Below, one piece after another: positions 35,583-47,225 of a stretch of DNA of 64,000 nucleotides. The position numbers and the translations under genes were made by a program. Origin of the DNA: Benincasa hispida (Eukaryota; Streptophyta; Magnoliopsida; Cucurbitales; Cucurbitaceae); the NCBI RefSeq assembly GCF_009727055.1, contig NC_052352.1, positions 27,934,507 to 27,998,506 of the forward strand. The letters are read 5' to 3'. The stretch's first letter is position 1. Each line of letters opens with the position of its first letter. The notes below the pieces were generated by a model, which was not told the DNA's origin, did not search any database, and was given only the letters and a program-made list of their open reading frames with translations.

Positions 35583-36994
35583 CCTCGACGTAGTGGGAGG
35601 TTATGAACCCACTGGATCGCTACATGGATTTGACCGAAGCCCAAAATTTCACTACGAATGATGGGGTCGAGGATCCATTGTCTTTTAAGAAAGCAATGGA
35701 GGATATTGACAAAGATGAATGGGCTAAGGCCATGAACTAGGAAATGGAGTCTATGTACTTTAATAACGTCTGGAAGCTTATTGATCCATCTGATGGGGTA
35801 AGACCTATTGGGTGTAAGTGGATCTATAAGTGAAAGAGAGGTGTAGATGGAAAGGTACAAGCCTTTAAGGCTAGACTCGTGGCAAAGGGTTATACCCAGG
35901 TTGAAGGAGTTGACTATGAAGAAACTTTCTCACTTGTTGTCATGATGAAGTCTATCAGGATTCTCCTGTCCATAGCCACATTTTATTACAAATATGGAAA
36001 ATGGACGTCAAGACTGCCTTTCTTAATGGTAATCTTGAGGAGACCATCTATATGACTCAACTAGAGGGGTTTATCGTTCCAGATCAAGAGCAAAGAGTTT
36101 GCAAGCTTAATAGGTCCATTTATAGGCTGAAATAAACATCTAGATCTTGGAACATCAGATTTGACACTACTGTCAAATCGTTTGGCTTTGACCAGAACGT
36201 TGATGAGCCTTGTGTATATAAGAAGATCATCAACAGCTCAGTAGCTTTCCTGGTACTGTATGTGGATGATATCCTACTTATTGGGAATGATGTAGGGTAT
36301 CTAACTGACATTAAGAATTGGCTAGCTACCCAGTTCCAAATGAAAGATTTAGGTGAGGCACAGTATGCTATTGGGATCCAGATCATTCGGGATTGCAAGA
36401 ACAAACGGTTAGCCTTGTCTTAGACATCGTACATTGATCAAATGTTGATTTGGTACAGGATGCAGGTTTCCAAGAGGGGTTTGTTACCCTTCAAGCATGG
36501 AATCATTTTGTCTAAGAATCAATGTCCTAAGACACCTCAAGAAGTTGAGGAGATGAGACGGATTCCCTATGCTTCTACTGTAGGAAGCTTGATGTATGCA
36601 ATGTTGTGTACTCGACTCGACATTTGTTATGCAGTAGGGATTGTCAGTTGGTATCAGTCCAATCCAGGATTTGATCACTGAACGGCGGTCAAGATGATTA
36701 TCCAGTATCTTCGGAGAATGAGGGACTACATGCTTGTGTATGGAGATAAGGATCTAATCCTTACAGGATACACAGACTCTGACTTTCAGACCGATAGAGA
36801 TTCTCGCAAGTCGACATCGGGGTCAATGTTTACTCTGAATGGAGGGGCTGTAGTCTGGCGAAGCATCAAGCAAGGATGCATCACGGATTCCTTTATGGAA
36901 AGTTGCTGATCCCTTTACAAAGGCCCTCATGGCTAAAGTGTTCAAGGGTCACTTGGAGAGTCTGGGTCTGTGGGACATGCGGCATCTTGTCTAG
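35583..36994 (+). pseudogene. copia pol remnant: RT and RNase H
   Basis: Continues the element split at 33567. Landmarks: [26 protein letters not shown], the intact YVDD box near 36260 (LYVDDILLIGND), the PQEVEEMRRIPYA block, and an RNase H start (LTGYTDSDFQTD). There are many stops and frameshifts. RNase H is internally deleted: it jumps from FMES (36904) to DPFTKALMAKVFKGHL, ending at TAG 36992-36994. Confidence 0.88.
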
Positions 36995-37100
36995 GGAAAG
37001 TGGGAGATGATACTGGGGTATGCCCTAGTTTATTGTATATTGTACATTTTTATATTGTATTGTACATTAGTCTCCCGAGTCATTAGGACAAGTGGAGGAT

Positions 37101-39279
37101 TATTAGGATTGGTGTCCTAATTCTCCCGGAGTCTTGTTGTTTTGTAAAGATACGCATTATTTAATGAATAAAATAAGTGTTGTTTAATTCTGGCATTTAC
37201 TCATATCCAATAAAACAAGCTTCTTGGTTATCTTATGTTAACTGAAGCATGTATATGTGATATACAAGTGGATCATGCCTTAAGTGATAACTTAAATATG
37301 TCTGTAGTATAAGGATTAAGGTTGGATACTTGATCCTGGTTGACATTACAGATACGATCCGCTTTGTAGAAGTTTGCACGTGTTGGAAACTACTACAGAT
37401 GATTGATCTTGACCATTCATGTAGAGACGTGCAAGCGGGGGTGTCCTATACAAAGAGTTTGTATAAGACCTAGACCACGAGATGACTAGACTCTGTATAT
37501 AACGCTGTTGTACTAGAGACTTACATCTTACCTAAATGACTATAGGGATAGGACCTCAATCCTGAGTGTTTTGGGAACTTCTACCTTGAGGGCGGTCCTT
37601 TAATTAGTATGGGTGAGAGTGGCCAGATTGCCAACTAACATGCCTACCTTTTTGGGGACTTTTCTGATCTGGGACTTGGAACTCAATCTACAGATGGAAT
37701 TCACTCCTTTCCCGAAGCAGGGATAAGTAGAGAGATTGCTCCCTTAAGGGCTGATTCCGGGGCTTGAACATAGTGGCCACAGGTTCTCTTTGTAAGAGAA
37801 GACTCAATCATAGTAGGATTATGACTTATGTTCATTAGAGGGATTAGTGGTACTTAAGGAGACATATTGTAACTACAGGGGCATAATGGTTATTGGCCCA
37901 ACTGTACATACGAGTGATTTGTGAAGGGTTGTCGCATTGCTCATTGTTAAGATGGACACATAATATATCTGTGGTAAGGAAAGTTCAGCTGTCGGTCTAT
38001 AGTGGGAGTGATTGACAGTTAACAGATGGTGGATCCATGACTAAGAGTTTAGTCAGTTATTCACGTACCGTTGAAGCTTCGAGCTACAGGTCCATGAGGT
38101 CCCCTTGGTAGTTCAATGGATTCAGTTGAGAATTAGTTCTTGGTGTTGATTTGAAATGTTCAAATTGATAAGAGATTTTGATTATATATGATATAATCGG
38201 TTATAATTTATGAGATACATCAGTGAAGGATTGATGTAAATGAGATTTATATTAAGTACCATGGAATAGAAAATAACTATGGTTTATATGTTTCATGAGA
38301 TGAAATATTAAAACTATAGATTATAAATATAGATTATAATAAGTCAGTTATCATTATTATTTATAATAATATTGATTATGGATAATTAATTCTTTTCTTT
38401 AATAACTAAGTGAGTGGGTGGTTATTGGATTCATTGGTAACCGTGAATTTAAAAGAGGAGTGGTTTTCCTATTTTGAAAGAAGGTTTTCAAAACGATTGG
38501 TTTTTTTTCCTCTCTCGCGTAAAAGAAACTCACGTAGTCGTCAAGTAAATTTGGATTAACAACGGCTGGGCAAGTTAACGATCGTGCAGTATTTACTCAA
38601 CTATCGCATAGTTTTGTTAGACGATCGCTTGCCCAAAGTAAATGATCTCTGTTAGAGTCTGTAGGCGACAGACTGAGCTAAACGATGAGCTAAATTATCA
38701 CATAGCTTTTGCTAGACGATAGCTTAGCTTTTTCAAACGATTGGGCATCGAACTATGCAATAGGTCTCCGCCATCTCCACTTACCTAGTCGTGTACATGA
38801 TTGGTGTTTCCTCCTTCGTCTGCCTCATACCAAGTCCGAACAGAGCCCACCCTCTAGATTCTCACATCGAGAATACCAAAGTAGCCTTGTTGGTGGTGTC
38901 ATAATCAACTCGACACCATCGAGGTTTTCTGAAGGCCGTTCGTGGTGCTGTGGAGGCCGTTTGTGTCGATAAGGAGTTCGTGGTCAAGGTGATCATTGAA
39001 GACGAGTGCGAAGTGTTCGTGCTGTGTTGCGGTCATGTAGATCGAGTATTCGAGGTTGCTGTTGTTCGAGCATTCGTGCGCAACGGAGCGTGGAGACGCA
39101 TCTACAAATGTTCGTACAGTTTTCCCTTTGAGCATTTGTAGTTTTTCATGCTGTAATTTCTGTATGATTTGTATAACTGTTTGTTTGAAGTCGGCTATAA
39201 ATGTAATGTTCATTTATGATTGTGATTTGGAATAATCTTGTTCTGCTACTCATGGAAATCTCAGACCTGATTTCCTTCA
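37101..39279 (+). repeat. 3' LTR of type-1 copia complex
   Basis: Preceded by a purine tract AAGTGGAGGA (37090-37099). It begins TATTAGGATTGG (TG eroded to TA) and ends TTTCCTTCA. It aligns with the solo LTR 41887-43977 (reverse complement) and with 21365-23081. It contains a CGATCG cluster at 38570-38740. The open frames at 38709-39213 are within the LTR. Confidence 0.85.
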
Positions 39280-39637
39280 TAAACAACGTTATAAAGTAAG
39301 AGTGACTTATTTCTTGGTCCGATCTTATGCAAACTCATTGCACAGGACGCCCCCACTCTTCATATCACCATATGAACGAATCAAGATCACTTCATTTGTA
39401 GCACTTTGTAACTCTTTGTAGCAACTACAAAGTGAGCCACATCTAATAGTGTTACCAAAATAAGGCAGCCAATCTTATTCATATACTATAGATCATTTTG
39501 ACTATTTACTCGAACCTGATCCACTTTTATGTCTCCACATAAAGTTCAAGTACTCATATAATAGTGGTGGATCTTTTAGTTTATTTGATTTATTTCTAAA
39601 ACTACAAATCGTGAGTTTTAGGAGATAAAGCCCAACA
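39280..39637 (-). repeat. truncated antisense 3' LTR, type-2 copia family
   Basis: On the minus strand it begins TGTTGGGCTTTATCTCC after a purine tract CCAAGTGGGAGTT (39638-39650). Only the first 358 bases remain; the rest is cut off by the type-1 3' LTR ending at 39279. It belongs to the antisense element whose gag is at 40910-41816. Confidence 0.8.
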
Positions 39638-39769
39638 AACTCCCACTTGGACTAAAACGAAGTGGTAAAATACATATGAATACATTGAGTTTTTTAGTTT
39701 TGCAAGGAAATACAATAAACTAGGGTATCACATACCCATCCTTAGGTATCACATACTCATGGGTTTTTC

Positions 39770-40900
39770 TCCCACTTGCCTTAGGTTATACGATGCGTAG
39801 TCCTAGTCTCACTAGGTGATCCTTAAATACTTTAGCCGAGAGGATCGTTGTAAACATATTAGTATACAACAGACTTCGATTCAAAACAATATAGGGAATG
39901 CATCTTATTTCCTCAACTTCTTGTTTCTTGATATTGTTACCAAAACCTGATGACTTGAGTTTCCACTAAACCCAAATTATGGCTAGGTTGTTATACATTC
40001 CTCCCACTACATAGAGGTACCCTCAACTCTTTGAGTAAGATGCATCTGACCTGTCCAAACAACTTTTATTACAATGTCAACTTTAATCAATAACTCTTTA
40101 TTGATATACACTTGGTTTTTTTTTTTTTTTTTTATTTTTATGGAAACTAAATAATACATGGTGATCATATACTTTTCTAGAAAAAATTTAGCATTTGTCA
40201 ACACAAACATTTTTTTTTACTTGAAAAGCATACTACTTTTGGTTTGCCTATAGATAGACATGCCATCTGAACGATATTCCAATACTTAAGGATTCGACAC
40301 TAACACATGTTTTTTTATCTATCCCAGATTTCTAAACTATGTAAACATCTTTTACATATCATAAACAACTTTTATGAGTTCTCCATATCTCATATGGAAT
40401 TTCAGAAGCACCTTAAATTTGGAATGTTGTTCAAAACAATTAAGACAACTAGGTATATAGGGTTACCACTTGATTTCATGTTCTATCAAAATAGCCTTAG
40501 AAATCTCAGACTCTCTGTATTCTTTACCTAACAAATTTTATACATCTTAAATCTTTCAAGTGTTCTAAACTTATCACTTAGGTAAACATAACCATTTGCC
40601 TTATTGTTTTTCAGCCGTTAAATATCTAAATATTTGAAATGACCTTGAACTTTGGTTGGTTTTCACAAAAGTTTCTTTATAGTAGAAGAAATATAAAATA
40701 TATTTTTGCTAATGAACATTTCATTTATAACAAAAGAATTTTATACAACTTGTCCTTTACAAAAGATAAAAACAACTTTTATTACAATAATAAAAGAACA
40801 AGGATTCATCTCTTGTCATCAACTTCAAGATCTCCCACTGGTTTTACTGAGATACTCTCCCATTTTCACAACCTGGAGCATTATCTCATTTGCAAGCAAC
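39770..40900 (-). pseudogene. decayed antisense copia pol
   Basis: Minus-strand fragments EVEEIRCIPY (near 39890) and DPLSAKVFKDHL (near 39800) match the RT and RNase H ends at 60990 and 61610. Between them and Gag the sequence is AT-rich, low in recognisable protein content and much shorter than an intact pol, so integrase and most of RT have been lost. Confidence 0.6.
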
Positions 40901-40909
40901 CCTCAGGAA

Positions 40910-41816
40910 CTAATTTTCTTGTTCTACTTTTTCCGCTCTTTTCTCTGCAAGGTACTGTGAGCAGTTTCTTTTCCCGTGCTTGTCCTTGCTGCAGTAGAAA
41001 TATTTTCCTTTGTTTGTAGCTTTGGTCTTGCCTTTGCGGCCAGTAGAAGTTTTCTTTTTCCTTTTCCCCTTGTTCTTTTTAATTGGAATACTCTTATTTT
41101 TAGAAGAAGAAGCAACATAAGGCTTTTCAGAGGATGATCCTCTTTTCTCAGCAGCGGCAACATTTACCTCCGCTTCTTGTCCTTTTGTTCTCAAAATAGA
41201 CTGAGAAGCCTGTAGCTCATTGAGAAGTGTAGTTAGGCTGTATTCTATCTTGTTTATTAACGCGTTAGTGCAAAATTGCAAGAAGCTCTATGGAATAGAC
41301 TCTAGAACAAAACCATCTTGGTTTCTCTCATCTACGACAACTCTTTTACCTCTGCCACATTGAAATGGACCATCATGTCCAGGACATATTATCTAATAGA
41401 GGCCCTTTCTTTCACTTGGCAGTTGTAAACATATTTGATAGCATCATGCCTCAGGGAGAAGGACGGTTGTCCAACCATCCCACATAGAGATTCCATAATC
41501 TCTTTGGAAGTATACATGCTTTCGTGTTTTTTAGTCAGAACATCATATATGCTAGCAAGAATATAGGCATGGGCTTTTTCATTTGCTTTCGTCCATCTGC
41601 CGTATGCTTTCCAAACAGTTTGGTTGGGGGAGGACACTTCTTTGTCAAAACGAACCTCAAATCGTCTATCACCAGTATTGTGTTCAAATTTGATTTCCAT
41701 GTAACATAATTGTCCCTAGTTAATTTATCTGAAGCCAACAATTGTATCAATGAACTAGTCATTTTGAAAAATATAAACAAATTCTTTATTAGTGAATTGC
41801 TTTTAAACCCAATCAT
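40910..41816 (-). pseudogene. antisense copia gag remnant
   Basis: The tracked methionine frame begins at 41816, with the family Gag start MTSSLIQLLASDKL inside it at about 41763; a frameshift near 41640 leads into GRWTKANEKAHAYILASI. The C-terminal part (41281-40910) keeps a lysine-rich tract and a zinc knuckle YFYCSKDKHGKRNC, in which the first cysteine is Tyr. The middle is broken between 41389 and 41281. Confidence 0.85.
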
Positions 41817-41886
41817 GTTTTAGCAAAGTAATAATGTACCCAAATTTCATTATTTTATTTGTAACGATACTATAATGAGTCAGAAT

Positions 41887-43977
41887 TGAAGGAACTCTTA
41901 TACAAGAGTACCTATGAGCTGAAGCGGAATTCATTGTGACAGAATTTCCACACATACATTCAAAAATATAGATATGCATTTATAATGCCAAAATTCCTGG
42001 CAGGCTTAAAGGATAAATAAATAAGAGACCAAGAGAACAAACCAGTTGAAGTCTTTTCTTCACTTGAAATCTCGCACTCGCTAGAACAACAAGTAATCAT
42101 TCAACATTTCTCCAAATGTTTACCATGAGCAGCTTCGTACGAACACAAAGAAATAGGGGACGACACTACCACTCGGAGCCCTCAGTATTCTTGGAGTAAG
42201 AATCCAAAGGGTGGGCTTTGTTCGGATTTGGTAGAGGGGGGGAGGAAAAGATATCGTATACAATGATCAAGCAAGTGGGAGAAAGACTCGTCTATCGTAT
42301 AGACAAAATGCTTGATCGTTTAGGTGAAGTAAACAATTGTGCAGGAAAAGCTAAGCAATTGTCTAGGTGAAGTATACGATCGTGTAGGAAAAACTAAGCG
42401 ATCGTCTATACGATTGTTTAGTAAAGCTCGGGCGCTAAACGATCGTTTAGTAAAAGATAAGTGATCATTTAGTAAGTAGCGCGTGGGAGTGTAAGCGATT
42501 GTTCAACACTATCGTATAGGTTACTAAGTGATGACTCTCTAAAAAACTATGCCATCCAATGCTTAACACACCGTGAGCTATTTAAACGTCTCAAAATGAT
42601 TCTTCATCTTACTCATCAATTACGAAAACAAAAGAGACGCCGACCAATTATCCCATAACTATTCAATTAATAAATAATAAATATAATTACATTATATTCA
42701 TAACCTATGATTTTGATATCATATATTAACCATAATATTTTTCCTCCACTTGATATAAATCATATTTATATCCAATTTCCTCCAAATTAATGTATCTCAT
42801 ACATAATGTCAATTATATCATATATAATTAACTAGTTCAATTATATCATATATAATCGAACTCCCTCTTGTCAATTTGAATATTTCAAACTGGCTCAAAA
42901 AATGATTCTCAACTTGTATCCAAGCTACTAAGGGGACCTTATGGACCTATGACTTGAAGCTCCAACGGTACGTGAATAACTGACTAAACTCTTTTGCCAC
43001 GATATCCACCATCCGTTAACTGCCAGACATTCCACTAAAGACCGACAACTAAACTCTTCTTACCACAGATATATTTTTATGTGCATCAGATATAACAAAT
43101 CATGACCCTTCACAGATGCTTGTAAGTATAGTTGGGCCAATTTACCGTTTCGCCTCTGTAGTTACTTCTTACTCCTTAAGTACCACTGATCCCTCTAATG
43201 AACAATACAACATAATCCTACTATATGTGAACACCTCTAGAGCCATGAGAAGGTGGGTGGCGCCACATCGTTCAAGCCCCGGGATCAACCCTTAAGGGAG
43301 CAATCTATTTACTTACCTCTACTTAGGGGAATGAGTGAATTCCATCTTGTATAGCTGAGTTCCCAACTCCCAAATCAAATAAAATCCCCAAAATGGTAGG
43401 TTTGAGTCAGCACTCTAGCCACTCGCACCCAAGCAAATCAAAGAACCACCCCTCAATGGCAGGAGTTCCCAACTCACTCAGGATTGAGGTCATGTTACCT
43501 ATGGTCATCCTAGTGAAGTGAAGTCTCTGTCATTAATAGAGTTATATGATGAGATATTAACACTTTATGGTCTAGTCTTATACAAACTCTTTGTATAGGA
43601 CGCCCTCGCTCGCATGTCCCCTACACGAATGATCAGGATCGGACCATCTGTGATAAGTCACAACCTTGTAACTATGCCACAAAGCGGGCTGCATCCGTAG
43701 CATTACCAGGATAAGGTTTCCCTCCTATATCCATATATTACAGACTATTTTGGTTATCACTTAAGACATGATCCACTTGTATTTCACCACATACATGCTT
43801 AAGTTACATAAATACAACCAGAGATTTTAAGTTTATTGGTTTGTGGTAAAGTAAATAAAACATCTAAATGTGGAAAGTCAAGAAGTGAAGTAAATATCAT
43901 ATATTATACATCACAAGCGTTCGTACAAACTATTTACAAACTACAGGACACGAGACTTTAGGGCATCAACCCCAACA
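41887..43977 (-). mobile_element. antisense solo LTR, type-1 copia family, TSD AGAAT
   Basis: 2091 bases. Minus strand begins TGTTGGGGTTGATG and ends GTTCCTTCA. Exact target duplications AGAAT at 41882-41886 and 43978-43982. It sits in the leader of the antisense element: the flanks rejoin to leader sequence that matches 28760-28830. It contains a CGATCG word cluster (42250-42540). No internal domain. Confidence 0.93.
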
Positions 43978-44407
43978 AGAATAAGTGCTACCTAGGGGTA
44001 GCAAATACTCCTTCACTAAAGTAAGACATTCTTGACTAAATACTATCTCCAGAATAACTCATATTCTGATAGTCATTTAGCAACCGTTTTCGGTCAAGAA
44101 CTTACTAACACTTAGTAATTCTGTAAGTGTAACCCTCCATTTTTAGATCTCAGAGATTAACGGCCCTAATGATGCTACCGAATTGGAGAGTCAAAGTTGG
44201 GAAATGACCTAAGAAATCCTATCCATTTCTGTAGTTTGAGTTGTTCTGAATTCCATGTTATAACCCTCGAAGAGGATAGCCATCGTTAAACGACTAACAA
44301 AGGCCACTTAAAGCTAACCAGCATGCGCAACATAGGAATCCATGGTCCAAACTAATGGAAGAGACTGTAGGACACGTTGACACATATCTTTCACCCACTT
44401 ACTATGA

Positions 44408-44850
44408 ACTACTTCCCCCATTCACCTTGATCTTGACCCATATAAATACTTTTCGAATGGAGATCACTCCCAGGATGACACAAAGCGTCGTATGAATCTC
44501 ACAGTGTGAACTTTCTTGGGACGTGAGAATTGAAATCAATATATCACATATTTGATTTTACAATGAACAACTTCCCCTTATTCACCTTGATATTGACTCA
44601 TGCAAACACTTTTCGAATGGAGGTCACTCCCAAGGTGACACGAAGTGTCGTATGAACCTTACGGTGTGAACTCTTTAGAGATGTGAGAATTGAAAATCAA
44701 AACATCGTGTATTTGATTTTACTGTGAAAAATTCCCCTATTCATCTTAATCTCGATTCATGCTAACACTTTTCGAATGAAGGTCACTCCCAGGGTGACAC
44801 GAAGCGTCGTATGAATCTTGATGTGAACTCTTAAGGATGCGAGAGCTAAA
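44408..44850 (-). repeat. 159-bp tandem repeat, about 2.8 copies
   Basis: The word TTCACCTTGAT (or TTCATCTTAAT) recurs at 44422, 44581 and 44740, each followed by a conserved CTTTTCGAATG and TGACACGAAGCGTCGTATGA block. Similar single units occur in sense leaders near 29590-29690 and 49590-49700, so the array is a local amplification of a leader segment. Confidence 0.9.
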
Positions 44851-44985
44851 AACAACATATCGTATATGTTATTAATCTCTCACTGAATTGTTCTAACAAC
44901 ATATCATATACGTTATTAAATTCCCACTGAAGCGTTCTAACAATATATCATATATGTTATTAAACTCTCATTGAAGTGTTCTACT
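44850..44985 (-). repeat. short tandem repeat of about 52 bp, three copies
   Basis: ACATATCGTATATGTTATTA, ACATATCATATACGTTATTA and ATATATCATATATGTTATTA each precede a CTCACTGAA / TTCTAACA segment. Directly follows the 159-bp array. Confidence 0.8.
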
Positions 44986-45748
44986 TGTTTTTGGGTAAAT
45001 CTTTACTTAGGAATGTTCTGGCTAATTAAACAACCTAAGTCTAGGTATTTAATCTACGATGTCTAGGTGAAAAACCAATTTTAACACCTCACACTACTCA
45101 TGTATGCTCATAAAACCAGTTAACAATGCTCAATTATTCAGCTCGGTGTTTGGTAGACTATCAACTTAAATACCTCTAGCCTTAGATAGGATTATATACC
45201 GGTTGAGTTTGTAACCAAAGTTTTATAAGATAACGACCTATTTTAACTATTAAAACAAGTAATTAGCCTACGTAAGCATGCAACTTATCTTTGTTATAGA
45301 TTTTAATGTCTAATCCAATTTTATAACAACTTATAAAACTTTAGACATACTGTATATCCATAACATATATTAGATATCTCATAATTTAATATAACGTTTA
45401 TATTAAAACATCTAAAACCCTAAACATGCATACTATATATTATAACACCTTATAACATACTTTCAATGCATGTAACATGCTTCCTATGGTGGGATTTTTA
45501 ATCTACATGGCATACTATATGCATATACAAGATTGATTTAATTATACATCACATGAAAAAAATAATTAAACACGAACTAATATGGCTTAGTTTTGGCATT
45601 CTCAAGTAAACAAAAGCCTAGATTATTACATTAATAACCAAAACTAGCTCCAAAACACTTATGGACCGCATGAACCGCCTTGAACTGTACCCGAACCTCT
45701 TGAATCGGACCTCCAATGCTCAAAATTAGGTTGAACTAGGCTTAATGT

Positions 45749-46195
45749 CATCGAGTTCCATCGAGTAAATACCAAAAATACCATTGAGTAAAAGCCATCG
45801 AATACCATCAAGCATCGCGAAATCGAGTATTCAAGTAATTGAGTACCATCGAGTAAATGCCATTGAGTACCATCGAGCATCGAGTAATCGACTAAGCTAT
45901 CGAGCATGAGCATCAAGTATGTCGTCGAGCATCGAGTATGCCATCAAGCATCGAGTATGTTATTGAGCATCGAGTATGTCATCGAGCATGAACATCAAGT
46001 ATGCCATCGAGCATCAAGTATTCCATCGAGCACGAGCATCAAGTACGTCATCGAGCATGAGCATCAAGTACGTCATCGAGCATGAGCATCAAGTATGCCA
46101 TCGAGCATCAAGTACACCATCGAGCATCGAGTATACCATCGAGCATCAAGTATGCCATTGAGCATGAGCATCAAGTATGCCATCAGCACCGAGTA
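45749..46195. repeat. minisatellite of ATCGAGCATCAAGTATGCC-type units
   Basis: About 450 bases built from permutations of ATCGAGCATC, AAGTATGCC and GAGCATGAGC, with unit length varying from roughly 19 to 26 bases. Open frames across it (for example 45976-46161) are repeats of a short Ile-Glu-His-Gln pattern and are not genes. Confidence 0.93.
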
Positions 46196-46471
46196 TCAGG
46201 GCATTGGCTGAAAAAACAGTTTTTGTTGCTCGACCTTCTTCGCTTCTTTCTTCAATTACAATATAATTTCAACTCTAATGACTCCAATTGAATTACACAC
46301 TTAATCACACATTAAGGCTCATCAATCAAGAGCCAGTTACAAAAATTACAACATAATTGAAGAGAATTCAATGTCAAAACTCAAAAAAACCATATCAGTC
46401 CACCATTTTCATACAACTTATGAAAAACACCCACCAAGCCAAAATTAACTCGAATTGAATGCTTAAATGAT

Positions 46472-46483
46472 GCTCTGATACCA
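46472..46483 (-). other. primer-binding site of the antisense copia element
   Basis: Minus strand TGGTATCAGAGC, exact match to the initiator tRNA-Met complement, two bases after an LTR end CCAACA. Fixes the orientation and 5' end of the antisense element. Confidence 0.9.
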
Positions 46484-46485
46484 AT

Positions 46486-47225
46486 TGTTGGTTTACAGAA
46501 ATGTGCAACTGAAAAAAAAAAAAAACAGGATCATTAAGCATTCTAATTCCTCAATTTTGACATCAAATTAAGCATGTTCATGGGGTATCAAGAGGGTCTC
46601 ATTACATACCTTTGAAGATCCTCTTCTACAATGAAATATAGCTGCAATCTTCTCCAATTCAGACCGTGGACCACTATTAGAGCTTCCCTACTATTCTCTT
46701 GGAGTCTTAGATTGAGTTGTGGGACTCAAAACAAGCTTGAACTTAGGGAAATTGGAGGAGAGGTTTTCTGGTTTTTCAACTTGTTGAAGAACAACTTCTT
46801 CAACTTTTAAAAACTCAGCAATTCAGTAAATTGCATGTTCTTTTCGGCCGAATTCCATGTGTATTTTAAACCATCAACCCCATGCTTGGAAGTCTTCATC
46901 CCATGAAGACACCACCTACTTGGTGGAATTAGTGGATTATGGTAATTAAAGTGCTTTGAAGTTGAGTGGAAAAATCCCACTTTGTAGGTTTTTCTAAATT
47001 TCCAATTTTTTCTATTTTGAATTTTGAATTTTGAATTTCAATTTAAAAATCAAAATCAATTTTCAATTTTCATTCTTTAATTAAAAATTAAATTTTATTA
47101 ATTTTAAAAAATTAATTCAATAATTAATTTTTCTAATAAAATTAATAATTAATAATTAAGTAAAAAATTTTATTAATTTTATTATTTAATATCAAATATT
47201 TAAATTATTTTTCACCAAAATCCAT
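46486..47225 (-). repeat. partial antisense 5' LTR of the antisense copia element
   Basis: Runs right from the primer-binding site. It shares with the type-2 solo LTR a CTTCAAAGGTA(A/T)GT word about 130 bases before the LTR end, and a pattern of AT-rich sequence beyond it. It is cut at about 47225 by type-1 LTR sequence, so the 5' part of this LTR is missing. Confidence 0.6.

Larger units (their letters stand above)
43983..46471 (-). other. antisense copia leader with several tandem repeats
   Basis: Reverse-complement match to the leaders at 27500-28750 and 48890-50080. Non-coding. Holds the 159-base repeat, the 52-base repeat and the ATCGAGCATC minisatellite listed separately. It runs to the minus-strand primer-binding site at 46472-46483. 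Confidence 0.7.

Noticed and set aside
45976..46291. Repetitive frames with Ile-Glu-His-Gln pattern
   Set aside because: Direct translation of the ATCGAGCATC minisatellite.
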